Shown here in pieces: positions 13,154 to 21,147 of a DNA stretch of 21,147 nt. Positions within the stretch are counted from its first letter, which is position 1. Each line of letters opens with the position of its first letter. Source of the DNA: Phycisphaerae bacterium (GTDB lineage Bacteria > Planctomycetota > Phycisphaerae > Sedimentisphaerales > SG8-4); contig JAUWLI010000014.1 in the NCBI GenBank assembly GCA_030613765.1, positions 1-21,147 on the forward strand, in the 5' to 3' direction. The translations under genes and the position numbers were made by a program. The notes below the pieces were generated by a model. That model saw only the letters and a program-made list of their open reading frames with translations. It did no database searches and was not told the origin of the DNA.

Positions 13154-16126
13154 ATGACGAGTAAGTGTGAGCTTATTGTATTTGTGATTATCCTGGTATG
13201 TTGTCATCATTCTTTGGCTGTGGATGAGGAATTCATTGTAGAGCCTTCTACTGTGCTCAAGACACTCGATAAGGGCCATCCTCGATTGATGCTGAAGGAC
13301 AAAGACCTGGAGAGTCTTAAAAAACAGTATGCAAAAGATAAAGTACTGCAGAAGTGTATGCGGGATGTTATTAAGCAGGCCGATGTTTATCTTAATAGGC
13401 CCGTGCTTAGGTATAAAAAGATTGGGCCGAGGCTTCTTTCTGTCAGCAGGGCGTGCGTCCACCGGATTTACCATCTGGGCTTAGCTTATAGGTGGACTGG
13501 CGAGGAGAAATATGCCAAAAAGGCGGCGGAAAATCTGCTGGCGGTCTGTGTGTTCAAGGACTGGAATCCTTCGCACTTCCTCGACACCGCCGAAATGTCA
13601 CATGCCGTTGGCATCGGATATGACTGGCTGTATTCATATCTCGATGCCCCAACACGCAAGAAGATTAAGGCCGGCTTAATCAAGAACGGCCTCGAAGAGG
13701 GGCTTATCGCCTACAAGAAAAGATGGTGGGCCCAAAGCGAACATAACTGGAACCAGGTCTGCAACGGAGGACTGATAGTCGGAGCTTTGGCTGTTGCCGA
13801 ATCCGATCCCCGGTATGCCGAACAGATTATCCCCGCTGCGGTTCGCTCACTGCCCCGTGCTCTGAAGACTTACGCTCCCGACGGTGCGTGGGGTGAAGGG
13901 CTTGGTTACTGGCACTATGCCAGCCGATATACCGCCTACGGCCTGACGGCCCTGGAAACAGCACTCGGCGAGGATTTTGGGCTCTTGAGCATCAAAGGAA
14001 TGGCCGAAGCGGCAAATTTCCCGATATATATGACCGGTCCGACAGGGCTGTACCTGAACCTGGCGGACAGCGGAGAAAGGAATTCGAGGAAGACCTTGCC
14101 CTGTTTGTTCTGGTTTTCCCGAGCTTACAATAATCCCCTGTTTTCCGAGGCCGAGCACGCTGAGCTTGCCAAACACAGCGCCAGTCCACAGCACGTGGTT
14201 TGGTACGTGCCTCGTTCAGCTAAAAAGCCCGCACCGAAGGACCTCGACCGTTATTTCCGTGGTCCCGTCGAAGCGGCCGTATTCCGAAGCACTTGGGATG
14301 ATTCCGATGCGTTGTTTGTTGGTGTTAAGGCCGGCTATAACCAGGTCAATCACGGCCATCTGGACCTGGGTAATTTCGAGTTGGATGCTCTGGGAGTGCG
14401 ATGGGCGCGCGACCTCGGCTCGGACAACTACAATATGCCTGGCTACTGGGACAGAAAAAAAGGCGGCAAGCGGTGGTCCTATTATCGTTTGAATTCGTTT
14501 AGTCATAACATTCCTCTTTTAGGCGACCAGGACCAGGACGCTCTGGCTAAGTCAAAGTTTATTAAGTTCGAGTCGGAAAAATCGTCAGGTTTTGTTATTG
14601 TCGATTTGACGGAAGCTTACAGCAACTTTGCGAACAAAACTACACGCGGCGTCGCGATGGTGCAGGACCGCCGGGCGGTCCTCGTGCAGGATGAATTCGA
14701 GATTCAAAAGTCCTGTGAAGTAGCCTGGGGTATGACTACCGACGCGGAAATCGCTGTCAGAAAAGGCGGTAGTGCGGCGCTTAGTCTCAAAGGTAAAGAA
14801 CTGATTGCTCTGATATTGTCTCCCGCCGGTGCGGAATTTGTAGTTGAGTCAGCCGAGCAAAAGCCGCCCGAGAAAACCAATAAAGGTGTAAAACGACTTA
14901 TGCTCCGATTGCCTGAGGCCAAAGGCAATGTACAAATTGCTATTCTGCTCTCGCCGGTCTGGCGTGATGGTAATGTTGTTAAGAGAGTTCAGGTAAAGCC
15001 GCTGGCAGAGTGGGGCAAAAAACCTCAGCTTTGTCAGGGTAATTATCATAGTGAAGAGGAGGCGAAGGCGCAGCTTGCCAGATTTGCGAAGAGTTATTCT
15101 AACCTTGCCGAGTGGAAAGAGCGGGCGAAAAATGTTCGCGAGGGCATCCTTCGCGGAGTAGAACTTTCGCCTTTACCCAGGAAGGGTGCTTTGAATCCTA
15201 TCATTCACAGTAAACGCAAGTTCGATGGCTATACTGTTGAAAACATCGCGTTTGAAAGTTTGCCCGGCGTTTTTGTGACGGGAAGTTTGTATCGTCCGCT
15301 AAAAGGGAGGGGGCCTTTTGCCGCAGTGCTTTGTCCTCATGGGCATTGGGGAAGCAGCAATGACTATGGACGCTTTCGACCGAATATGCAGAAACGTTGT
15401 GCCACTTTGGCACGTATGGGTGCGATAGTTTTTGCCTACGATATGGTGGGATGGGGTGACTGGAAAAACGCCGGTTGGACTCACCGCAGGCCGAAGGTAC
15501 TTAAATTGCAGACCTGGAACAGCATTCGGGCCGTGGATTTTCTTGTCTCATTGAAAGACGTTGACGCCAAGCGCATTGCAATCACCGGTGCTTCGGGTGG
15601 GGGAACACAGACGTTCCTTTTGACTGCTGTGGATGAACGCATCGCCGTTTCAGTTCCCACTGTAATGGTCTCAGCTCACTTCTTCGGCGGATGCAATTGC
15701 GAAAGCGGCATGCCTATCCACAAAAGCGATACTCACGAAACCAACAATACCGATATCGCCGCTCTTGCTGCCCCCCGGCCGCAGTTGCTAATCTCAGATG
15801 GCAAAGACTGGACGAAGAATACGCCCGACGTCGAGTTTCCATATATCCGCAATGTTTATAAACTTTTCGAGGCGGAGGACAAGATAGAGAATGTGCATCT
15901 TCCCGAAGAAGGGCACGATTATGGACTTTCAAAGCGGCTCGGTGCCTATAAGTTCCTTGCCAAACACCTGGGGCTTTCGCTCGATAAGGTGACGAAACCG
16001 GATGGTACTGTTGATGAGAGTTTTGTTGTTATCGAGAAGAAAGAGGACCTTTACGTATTCAATTCCAAGCACCCCCGGCCTGCACATGCCGTAAGCGGCG
16101 AAACGGCAAAGCTGCCTTGGGATTAG
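13154..16126 (+). CDS. Secreted heparinase II/III-like lyase fused to an alpha/beta-hydrolase esterase
   Basis: A 990-residue two-domain enzyme. It has a signal peptide (residues 1-22, cleavage near HSLA) and a good ribosome site (GGAGGT, 5-base spacer). Residues about 40-620 are a heparinase II/III-type polysaccharide lyase: an alpha toroid with SEHNWNQVCNGG (Asn198, Asn200) and GLGYWHYASRY, then the beta-sandwich domain with NHGHLDLGNF (His400, His402). Residues about 625-960 are an alpha/beta-hydrolase of the acetylxylan-esterase-like type: CQGNYHSEEEAKAQL at its start, nucleophile GASGGG (Ser814), acid likely Asp882 or Asp885, and His921 in EEGHDYG. Each half resembles proteins that usually stand alone. 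The frame is continuous, so this looks like a true fusion: uronic-acid chain cleavage plus ester removal. It sits 30 bases before another double esterase. Exact polysaccharide unknown. Confidence 0.88.
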   Translation: MTSKCELIVFVIILVCCHHSLAVDEEFIVEPSTVLKTLDKGHPRLMLKDKDLESLKKQYAKDKVLQKCMRDVIKQADVYLNRPVLRYKKIGPRLLSVSRACVHRIYHLGLAYRWTGEEKYAKKAAENLLAVCVFKDWNPSHFLDTAEMSHAVGIGYDWLYSYLDAPTRKKIKAGLIKNGLEEGLIAYKKRWWAQSEHNWNQVCNGGLIVGALAVAESDPRYAEQIIPAAVRSLPRALKTYAPDGAWGEGLGYWHYASRYTAYGLTALETALGEDFGLLSIKGMAEAANFPIYMTGPTGLYLNLADSGERNSRKTLPCLFWFSRAYNNPLFSEAEHAELAKHSASPQHVVWYVPRSAKKPAPKDLDRYFRGPVEAAVFRSTWDDSDALFVGVKAGYNQVNHGHLDLGNFELDALGVRWARDLGSDNYNMPGYWDRKKGGKRWSYYRLNSFSHNIPLLGDQDQDALAKSKFIKFESEKSSGFVIVDLTEAYSNFANKTTRGVAMVQDRRAVLVQDEFEIQKSCEVAWGMTTDAEIAVRKGGSAALSLKGKELIALILSPAGAEFVVESAEQKPPEKTNKGVKRLMLRLPEAKGNVQIAILLSPVWRDGNVVKRVQVKPLAEWGKKPQLCQGNYHSEEEAKAQLARFAKSYSNLAEWKERAKNVREGILRGVELSPLPRKGALNPIIHSKRKFDGYTVENIAFESLPGVFVTGSLYRPLKGRGPFAAVLCPHGHWGSSNDYGRFRPNMQKRCATLARMGAIVFAYDMVGWGDWKNAGWTHRRPKVLKLQTWNSIRAVDFLVSLKDVDAKRIAITGASGGGTQTFLLTAVDERIAVSVPTVMVSAHFFGGCNCESGMPIHKSDTHETNNTDIAALAAPRPQLLISDGKDWTKNTPDVEFPYIRNVYKLFEAEDKIENVHLPEEGHDYGLSKRLGAYKFLAKHLGLSLDKVTKPDGTVDESFVVIEKKEDLYVFNSKHPRPAHAVSGETAKLPWD

Positions 16127-16156
16127 TTCATAATTTATTTTGAAAGAGTTAACAAA

Positions 16157-17710
16157 GTGAAAAAGATCATTGTAATATTTATAGCTTGCATAGTAACCAC
16201 TGTGCTTTCAGTGACAGCAGCAGAACGTCAGAGCAAACTCAAAGAAGATGCTGTAAGGCCGGTACTGGTGGTGTACAAAACCATCGGCGAAGTCGAATTA
16301 AAACTGCATATATTTAAGCCGCCAAGGCGGGATGCGAAAGAATTGTCGCCTGTGATAGTGTTCTTTTTCGGGGGCGGTTGGGTCGGCGGAACTCCGAAAC
16401 AGTTTTACCACCAGTGCGAACACTTTGCTTCGCTGGGAATGGTAGCTATTTCTGCTGAATATCGTGTCAAAAATAGGCACGGGACGACACCATTCGAATG
16501 TGTTGCCGATGGGAAGTCTGCTATTCGCTGGGTCAGGGCCAATGCGGGCCGGCTTGGCGTCAATCCGAACAAAATCATTGCGGGTGGCGGGTCGGCGGGC
16601 GGCCATGTGGCGGCGTGTACAGGTGTGATTGAGGAACTCGATGAAAAACATGAAGATCCGAACATCAGTTCTAAACCGAACGCATTAATGCTGTTCAATC
16701 CGGCTGTGGACTTGGTGGGCCTGGCGAAAAGAGGGCGTTCGGACAGAGGATTTGGGAAACGTGTAAAAGAGCTGTCTCCCTTACAGCACGTAAAAAAAGG
16801 TGTTCCACCGTGTATTATTTTTCACGGAACAGCGGACAGGACGGTTCCTTTTGAAAGTGTTGAACGTTTCTCTGCTGCGATGAAAAAGTCAGGCAATGTC
16901 TGCCGGCTTGTTCCGTTCGAAGGAAAGGGGCACGGCTTTTTTAACTATGGAAGGGACAAAGATAACAGTTCGTTTAAGCAGACCATCCAGGCAGCAGACA
17001 GATTCCTTACTTCCTTAGGTTATTTGAAAAACGTCTCTAAACCGAAGCAGCCCGCCAAGAAACAAAGGCGTGTAAATCCCGTTTTTGCAGCCATCAAGGA
17101 CGAACCGAGTCTGCCGCGTGTACTGTTGATTGGCGATTCTATCTCGATTGGTTATACACTTCCTGTGCGCAAGCTGCTTGTCGGCAAGGCAAATGTCCAT
17201 CGGGTTCCCACTAATGCCAGACATACCGGTATAGGGCTGGAAAATATCCACAAATGGCTCGGGGACGGCAAATGGGATGTAATACACTTCAACTGGGGAC
17301 TGCACGACCTTTGTTATCGAAGTCAAAACGCAAAAACTTCCGGTCGTAAAGACAAAGTGAATGGCTCTTTGGATTTGACATTCGCAGAGTATCAACAGAA
17401 TCTGCGCAAGCTTGTTAAGATACTCAAAGCCACCGGTGCAAAGCTTATCTGGGTCAGTACGACACCCGTTCCCGATGGCGAGCCGGGCCGTATCAAGGGC
17501 GACGAAATAAGGTATAATAAAGCCGCCGAGAAAATTATGAAGGAAAACGGCGTGATGATTAACAACCTTTATGCTCACGCCTTTCCGAAGCTAAGCCGGA
17601 TCCAACTGCCGAATGGCAACGTCCACTTTACAGCCGAGGGTTCAAATTACTTAGCTGAACATGTGGCTGCGAGTATTCTCAAGGCACTCAGCAGGTCACA
17701 TAAAAAGTAG
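16157..17710 (+). CDS. Secreted alpha/beta-hydrolase fused to an SGNH esterase
   Basis: A 517-residue protein with a signal peptide (1-22, ends TAAE), GTG start and weak GAAAGAG ribosome site. Residues about 30-290 are an esterase of the hormone-sensitive-lipase-like type: oxyanion loop FFGGGWVGG (the usual HGGG has Phe instead of His), nucleophile GGSAGG (Ser146), Asp227 in HGTADRTVPF and His259 in GKGHGFF. A Lys/Pro-rich linker (about 290-310) leads to an SGNH/GDSL hydrolase (about 318-510): GDSIS (Ser328), FNWGLHDL in place of the GxND block, and NVHFTAEG (His490) in place of DxxH. It follows the lyase-esterase gene by 30 bases, so they likely form a polysaccharide-degrading pair that strips acyl groups. 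The substrate is not identifiable. Confidence 0.85.
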   Translation: MKKIIVIFIACIVTTVLSVTAAERQSKLKEDAVRPVLVVYKTIGEVELKLHIFKPPRRDAKELSPVIVFFFGGGWVGGTPKQFYHQCEHFASLGMVAISAEYRVKNRHGTTPFECVADGKSAIRWVRANAGRLGVNPNKIIAGGGSAGGHVAACTGVIEELDEKHEDPNISSKPNALMLFNPAVDLVGLAKRGRSDRGFGKRVKELSPLQHVKKGVPPCIIFHGTADRTVPFESVERFSAAMKKSGNVCRLVPFEGKGHGFFNYGRDKDNSSFKQTIQAADRFLTSLGYLKNVSKPKQPAKKQRRVNPVFAAIKDEPSLPRVLLIGDSISIGYTLPVRKLLVGKANVHRVPTNARHTGIGLENIHKWLGDGKWDVIHFNWGLHDLCYRSQNAKTSGRKDKVNGSLDLTFAEYQQNLRKLVKILKATGAKLIWVSTTPVPDGEPGRIKGDEIRYNKAAEKIMKENGVMINNLYAHAFPKLSRIQLPNGNVHFTAEGSNYLAEHVAASILKALSRSHKK

Positions 17711-17775
17711 ATACGATAAGCATTATGTTATCGGCAATACAAGTCGGGCTTAGGCAGGGGCTTTTGAACCAGAGG

Positions 17776-18753
17776 TCAAACCGGGACGGCTGCGGGATTG
17801 AGCTGTTTGCTGACGGCCTTGCGGTAGCCGGTGACGGTGATACTTTTGTCAGGTAGGATTTCGACGATAGCGTAAGAATTGTTTTCATCACCGGGACCTT
17901 CCACCATTGCCTTCAATGTATAGTAGTGAATCCCCTCGGTATAACTGTAACTTCCCTCGTGATGATGGCCCTGGAATACAGCCGTGACCTTGCCCGATTG
18001 TTCGATAATCTGCCGGATGTCGGCGGCATTGTTGACATACACCGGGCCGGTGCCATCGAGTAGTTGGTGAATAAAGATAATGGTGGGCCCGTGTGCTGTG
18101 GTGAGGTCTTGCCTGAGCCATTTTAGCTCAACGGGTGGTATGTTCGCATCTGTCCAGTCAAAGTTGCCGTGGTTGTATTCTGTGCCGTCGGATTTGTAGT
18201 TGGCATCGAGAATAACAAAGTGAACACCGTTGAAATCGAAGGAATAATAGCTTTTCGACGGGGTTATGCTGGTGTTTTCTACATTAGTTAGAAATTGTTC
18301 TTTTGAGATGCTGTCCATGTCATGGTTGCCGAGGACGTGGTAGGTTGCGCCGTTGAACTTTTGGAATACTTTCTCGACGGCCCGCAGGTACGTGATAGTT
18401 CTTTGCTCGACGGGGGGATTGTTCTGGTCCTTGAAATCGCCGAGATCAACGAGAAAATCAACTTTTTGGTCGTTCATAAGTTTAACATATTCGGTTAGTT
18501 TCTCGAGCGAGTGTCTGTAGTATCTTGAGCCGATAGTGTCTGCATCAGCGTAGTGGCTGTCGGTTGCTATGCCGAATCGAGCGGTACCTTGCCTGCGGCC
18601 GAGTGTGGTCTGCTGAGTACAGGAAAGCGGCGCAACAGTCAGGCCACCGAATGTGGCCACAGATGCCTTCAAAAAAACCCGGCGGGTGATTACCCAATTG
18701 TGTTTACCCTGTCCGGTAGAGCAGGATTTGTGGTTTCGATACTTAGCACCCAT
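17776..18753 (-). CDS. Tat-exported calcineurin-like metallophosphoesterase
   Basis: The start at 18753 (MGAKYRN) has GAGAGG eight bases upstream; the frame extends to 18804 without a better site. 325 residues. A twin-arginine signal (TRRVFLKA, Arg24-Arg25, followed by SVATFGGLTVAPLSC) predicts folded export. The metallophosphoesterase motifs are complete: DSH (Asp65, His67), GD (105-106), GNHD (142-145), His229 and GHHH (262-265). Such enzymes cleave phosphate mono- or diesters with two metal ions; nothing here fixes the substrate. It is the last of the minus-strand genes, 69 bases after the scpB stop, and converges with the esterase gene. The unrelated PhoD-like enzyme at 4240 makes this the second exported phosphoesterase in the window. 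Confidence 0.88.
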   Translation of the reverse strand: MGAKYRNHKSCSTGQGKHNWVITRRVFLKASVATFGGLTVAPLSCTQQTTLGRRQGTARFGIATDSHYADADTIGSRYYRHSLEKLTEYVKLMNDQKVDFLVDLGDFKDQNNPPVEQRTITYLRAVEKVFQKFNGATYHVLGNHDMDSISKEQFLTNVENTSITPSKSYYSFDFNGVHFVILDANYKSDGTEYNHGNFDWTDANIPPVELKWLRQDLTTAHGPTIIFIHQLLDGTGPVYVNNAADIRQIIEQSGKVTAVFQGHHHEGSYSYTEGIHYYTLKAMVEGPGDENNSYAIVEILPDKSITVTGYRKAVSKQLNPAAVPV

Positions 18754-18822
18754 CGCATAATCCTCTCCCAAAAAGGATATTTTGGATTCCAAAGACAGAT
18801 TCAATGGTCAACAAGAGTCCTG

Positions 18823-19419
18823 TCAGGAAGGGGGTTTCTTTAATTCTTCGATTTGTGGCAGGTCTTTAAGTGTGTTTAAGCCGAAGACTTCGAGGAACTT
18901 CTTCGTTGTCCCATAGAGCATCGGTCTTCCTAATACTTCGGCCCGGCCGACTATCTTGACAAGTCCCTTGTACATAAGAGATCGAACTACCTCGCCGACC
19001 GCGACGCCCCTTATGGCTTCGATGTCGGCCCGGATAACCGGTTGTTTGTATGCAATTATCGCGAGCGTCTCAAGAGAGGCGGGGCTTAGTTTGCTGTCGC
19101 TGCGAACGCGAAGCAGCTTTTTAAACCAGGGATTGAAGCTGCTTAAGGTAAGAAGTTGGAATCCGCCGGCAATTTCCTCTATTCTAAAGGCGTTGTTGTT
19201 GGCCTGGTATTTATCGTTGAGATCTTTTATGTGCTGTCGGATGTGTTTTACAGATGTTCCGACGATATCAGACAGCCGATTTGGTGAGAGAGGTTCATCG
19301 CTGGTAAACAAAACGGCCTCAACCACCGAGGCGAGTGTCGGTTCGGCTTCGGGTGAAAACTGGGTTTGTTCCTGTGTATCCTCTTGGGTTGGTGTGTTCT
19401 CTTCGTGCTCTTTTGTCAT
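18823..19419 (-). CDS. scpB: Segregation and condensation protein B
   Basis: The start at 19419 (MTKEHEEN) has GGAAAG at ideal distance and overlaps the preceding stop as ATGA; longer frames upstream lie inside the Nif3 gene. 198 residues, usual length. After an acidic disordered N-terminus (1-27) come two winged-helix domains, with the diagnostic ScpB stretch LETLAIIAYKQPVIRADIEAIRG and then GRPMLYGTTKKFLEVFGL. ScpB binds ScpA as a dimer in the SMC condensin complex that organises and segregates chromosomes. The usual partner scpA is not in the window; here it is coupled to a nif3-like gene, suggesting a housekeeping operon. Confidence 0.95.
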   Translation of the reverse strand: MTKEHEENTPTQEDTQEQTQFSPEAEPTLASVVEAVLFTSDEPLSPNRLSDIVGTSVKHIRQHIKDLNDKYQANNNAFRIEEIAGGFQLLTLSSFNPWFKKLLRVRSDSKLSPASLETLAIIAYKQPVIRADIEAIRGVAVGEVVRSLMYKGLVKIVGRAEVLGRPMLYGTTKKFLEVFGLNTLKDLPQIEELKKPPS

Positions 19420-20528
19420 AGTTCTTTCCATTTGAATGGGTCTGCATCCTTTTTGCTTATCTTGATTGTTATCTGTTTTATGTGTTTTTGCAACTGTTTG
19501 GAGAATTTCTTTAATATGAACCGCTCGGAGACTGTATGGCTCAAACAAATGCAGGTCAGGCCTGCTTCCTGTGCGGCTAATGCCTGGTGGTGTTTCAGTT
19601 CGCCGGTGACATAGCAATCGGCTTTTGTGGCGATGACGGTATTTATTATTTTACCGCACGAGCCGGCGCAGACCGCCGCGGTTTTTACTAATCGTTTTTC
19701 GTCTCCGACTATGCCGACAGCTTTTGCACCGGTATATTTCTTTATTTTCCCGATAATTTGTTTTATCCGTACCGGCTGGGTTAATTTCCCGATTCTGCCA
19801 AGGCCGAATTTACTCTGTGTATCGTAGAGTTTAAAGACATCGAAGGCAGGTGTCTCATAAGGATGCGTTTTTTTCATTGCTGCGATACAATCGGCCAGTT
19901 TTCCCGCAGGCACAATCGTCTCAAATCTTATTTCCGGCACTTTTTCCAGTTTTCCTTTTTTGCCGATAGCCGGCTTTGCGCCTTTCAATGGCAAAAACGT
20001 CCCTGTCCCCTCGGCGCCGAAGCTGCAATTTCTGTAATTGCCTATCGCCCCTGCGCCCGCGGCGAAGACGGCGTTTGAGATTTTGGCTGCCGATTCGATA
20101 GGAATAAAGACGACGAGTTTATAATTGTCGCCGGTTGGATTGTCAACGTAATCGCCGATAGGCTCAGCGTCACAAATACCCACAATCTCTGCAAGGCCAT
20201 CGTTTACTCCACCTATGGCAACATCCAAAGCGGTATGTATCGAGAAAACTGCAATCCTTGCTTTTATCAAATTATAGATAGCACCTGTAGGGCCGTTGGC
20301 TGTGATTTGTTTCAGGCCGTCCCATATCACGGGATGATAGCTTATAATCAGGTCGGTTTTTAATCTTTTTGCCTCAGCGACAACATCGTCGGTTACATCG
20401 ATTGTCAGCAGAATGTTTTTTACATTGCGTTGCGCATCGCCGATGAGCAGACCCACATTGTCCCAGTCCTGCGCCAATTTTAGGGCCGCTATTTTCTCAA
20501 TAGCTGCTGCAATGTCTTTTATCTTCAT
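19416..20528 (-). CDS. Nif3/YqfO-like dinuclear metal protein
   Basis: The start at 20528 (MKIKDIAA) overlaps the upstream stop as ATGA; an ATG 15 bases earlier lies inside the previous gene. 370 residues, the longer YqfO type with an inserted domain (about 125-225, containing KKTHPYETPAFDV). NIF3 landmarks: DNVGLLIGD, SYHPVIW, IHTALDVA, TGELKHHQAL and SHTVSERFIL, the last carrying the conserved His and Ser-Glu. Often annotated as GTP cyclohydrolase I type 2, but the cellular role is not settled. It is coupled to an aminotransferase upstream and to scpB downstream. Confidence 0.92.
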   Translation of the reverse strand: MKIKDIAAAIEKIAALKLAQDWDNVGLLIGDAQRNVKNILLTIDVTDDVVAEAKRLKTDLIISYHPVIWDGLKQITANGPTGAIYNLIKARIAVFSIHTALDVAIGGVNDGLAEIVGICDAEPIGDYVDNPTGDNYKLVVFIPIESAAKISNAVFAAGAGAIGNYRNCSFGAEGTGTFLPLKGAKPAIGKKGKLEKVPEIRFETIVPAGKLADCIAAMKKTHPYETPAFDVFKLYDTQSKFGLGRIGKLTQPVRIKQIIGKIKKYTGAKAVGIVGDEKRLVKTAAVCAGSCGKIINTVIATKADCYVTGELKHHQALAAQEAGLTCICLSHTVSERFILKKFSKQLQKHIKQITIKISKKDADPFKWKEL

Positions 20529-21147
20529 TTTCTTTGCCTGCATGCGGTTTTGATAAGTTCTTTGAAGCTCTTTTGCAACTTTTTAGTCATCGCCCCGACC
20601 TTGCCGTTGCCTACTGCGTGCTTCTCTATCCTGCTTATCGGCATAATCTGCATAATTACATTCGTCAGAAAGGCCTCGTCGGCGGCTAAACAATCGTCTA
20701 TATAGAGGTTTTTTTCAACCAATTTTATGGTATTTTTCAGGGCGATCTGGCAGTCGGTCTTCCTCGCTACCCCTGGAAGTACCGGCGTTTCAATCGGCGG
20801 AGTGTATAGCACCGAATCTTTGACCAGGAACACATTGCTTATGCAGCCCTCAGCCAGGCTATTATCTACGGTAAACCATATCGCCTCGGTCGCTCTTCTC
20901 TGGTGCGCCCATTTTAGCGCAATCATACGCGAAAAATAACTTGTTGTCTTGTGCCCGCATGTCGGCTCAAAGGGATTTTGCCTGAATGGGCACAGCACGA
21001 CAAGGACGCCATTTTTATAATATTCGTCTGGATAAGGTTGGATGTTTGTGGCGGTGATAAGAAGCGTTGGGTGACGCTGCTCTTCCGATTCGGCCATTGG
21101 CCCGCCGGTTAAGGTCAGACGCAGGCGGGCATCGGTCAGTTTATTTG
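20525..21147 (-). CDS. Class IV PLP aminotransferase, N-terminus beyond window
   Basis: The frame is open to the last base (codons before the ATG at 21097 read NKLTDARLRLTLTGGP, typical family sequence), so the gene is truncated by the window edge; 207 residues are visible. The PLP lysine is in HKTTSY, and EGCISNVFLVKD followed by PPIETPVLPGVARK is the class IV signature. This fold includes 4-amino-4-deoxychorismate lyase (PabC), branched-chain and D-alanine aminotransferases. Their separation depends on N-terminal residues missing here. Its stop overlaps the Nif3 start (ATGA). A PabC-like folate role is possible but unproven. Confidence 0.88.
   Translation of the reverse strand, partial: NKLTDARLRLTLTGGPMAESEEQRHPTLLITATNIQPYPDEYYKNGVLVVLCPFRQNPFEPTCGHKTTSYFSRMIALKWAHQRRATEAIWFTVDNSLAEGCISNVFLVKDSVLYTPPIETPVLPGVARKTDCQIALKNTIKLVEKNLYIDDCLAADEAFLTNVIMQIMPISRIEKHAVGNGKVGAMTKKLQKSFKELIKTACRQRK

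Noticed and set aside
14990..15060. Frameshift or assembly join between the lyase and esterase halves
   Set aside because: The frame is uninterrupted through the junction and both sides keep good codon structure; treated as a real fusion.
19420..19617. Longer start for ScpB
   Set aside because: It lies within the Nif3 reading region; the ATG at 19419 has a good ribosome site and gives normal family length.

Overview
The window looks like chromosomal DNA of a Planctomycetota bacterium, probably an anaerobic Phycisphaerae-type lineage from a metagenome assembly. This is inferred from moderate GC, large unrecognised envelope proteins with one N-terminal membrane anchor, a four-subunit 2-oxoacid:ferredoxin oxidoreductase, and double-domain secreted polysaccharide enzymes. 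I found no rRNA, tRNA, CRISPR array, transposase or integrase. No stretch over 300 bases lacks a gene; the longest gaps are 3994-4239, 8552-8732 and 12530-12731.

Layout. (1) 1-3993, plus strand: the end of a truncated protein and two bitopic envelope proteins, by architecture resembling the inner-membrane alignment proteins of type IV pilus/type II secretion-like systems (PilN/PilO-like, or the Akkermansia Amuc_1100 neighbourhood). The third protein has an extreme Arg/Glu-rich linker. (2) 3994-4239: a convergent gap with a strong inverted repeat whose right arm overlaps the ribosome site of a 42-codon ORF. (3) 8551-4240, minus strand: ferredoxin, alpha, beta and gamma subunits of a VOR/KOR-type oxidoreductase, then an exported TPR-PhoD-like phosphatase, behind a good sigma70-like promoter at 8598-8626. 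(4) 8733-12529: nagA and a divergent galactokinase-like GHMP kinase on plus, convergent with nagB on minus; this is an amino-sugar catabolic island (deacetylation and deamination of GlcNAc-6-P to fructose-6-P). (5) 12645-13105: a tiny two-segment membrane protein gene between two related structured repeats, which resembles an integron gene cassette. (6) 13154-17710: two secreted two-domain enzymes, a heparinase II/III-like lyase fused to an alpha/beta-hydrolase esterase and an alpha/beta-hydrolase fused to an SGNH esterase, probably acting together on an esterified uronic-acid polysaccharide. (7) 21147-17776, minus strand: a class IV aminotransferase (truncated by the window edge), a Nif3/YqfO-like protein and scpB, joined by ATGA overlaps, then a Tat-exported calcineurin-like phosphoesterase.

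Taken together, the window suggests an anaerobic polysaccharide and amino-sugar degrader. Extracellular lyase/esterases feed sugars inward, NagA/NagB handle amino-sugar phosphates, and the ferredoxin-linked oxidoreductase handles 2-oxoacids. The items most worth follow-up are the cassette-like module, the paired double-domain enzymes, the non-canonical GHMP kinase between nagA and nagB, and the hairpin-masked small ORF.
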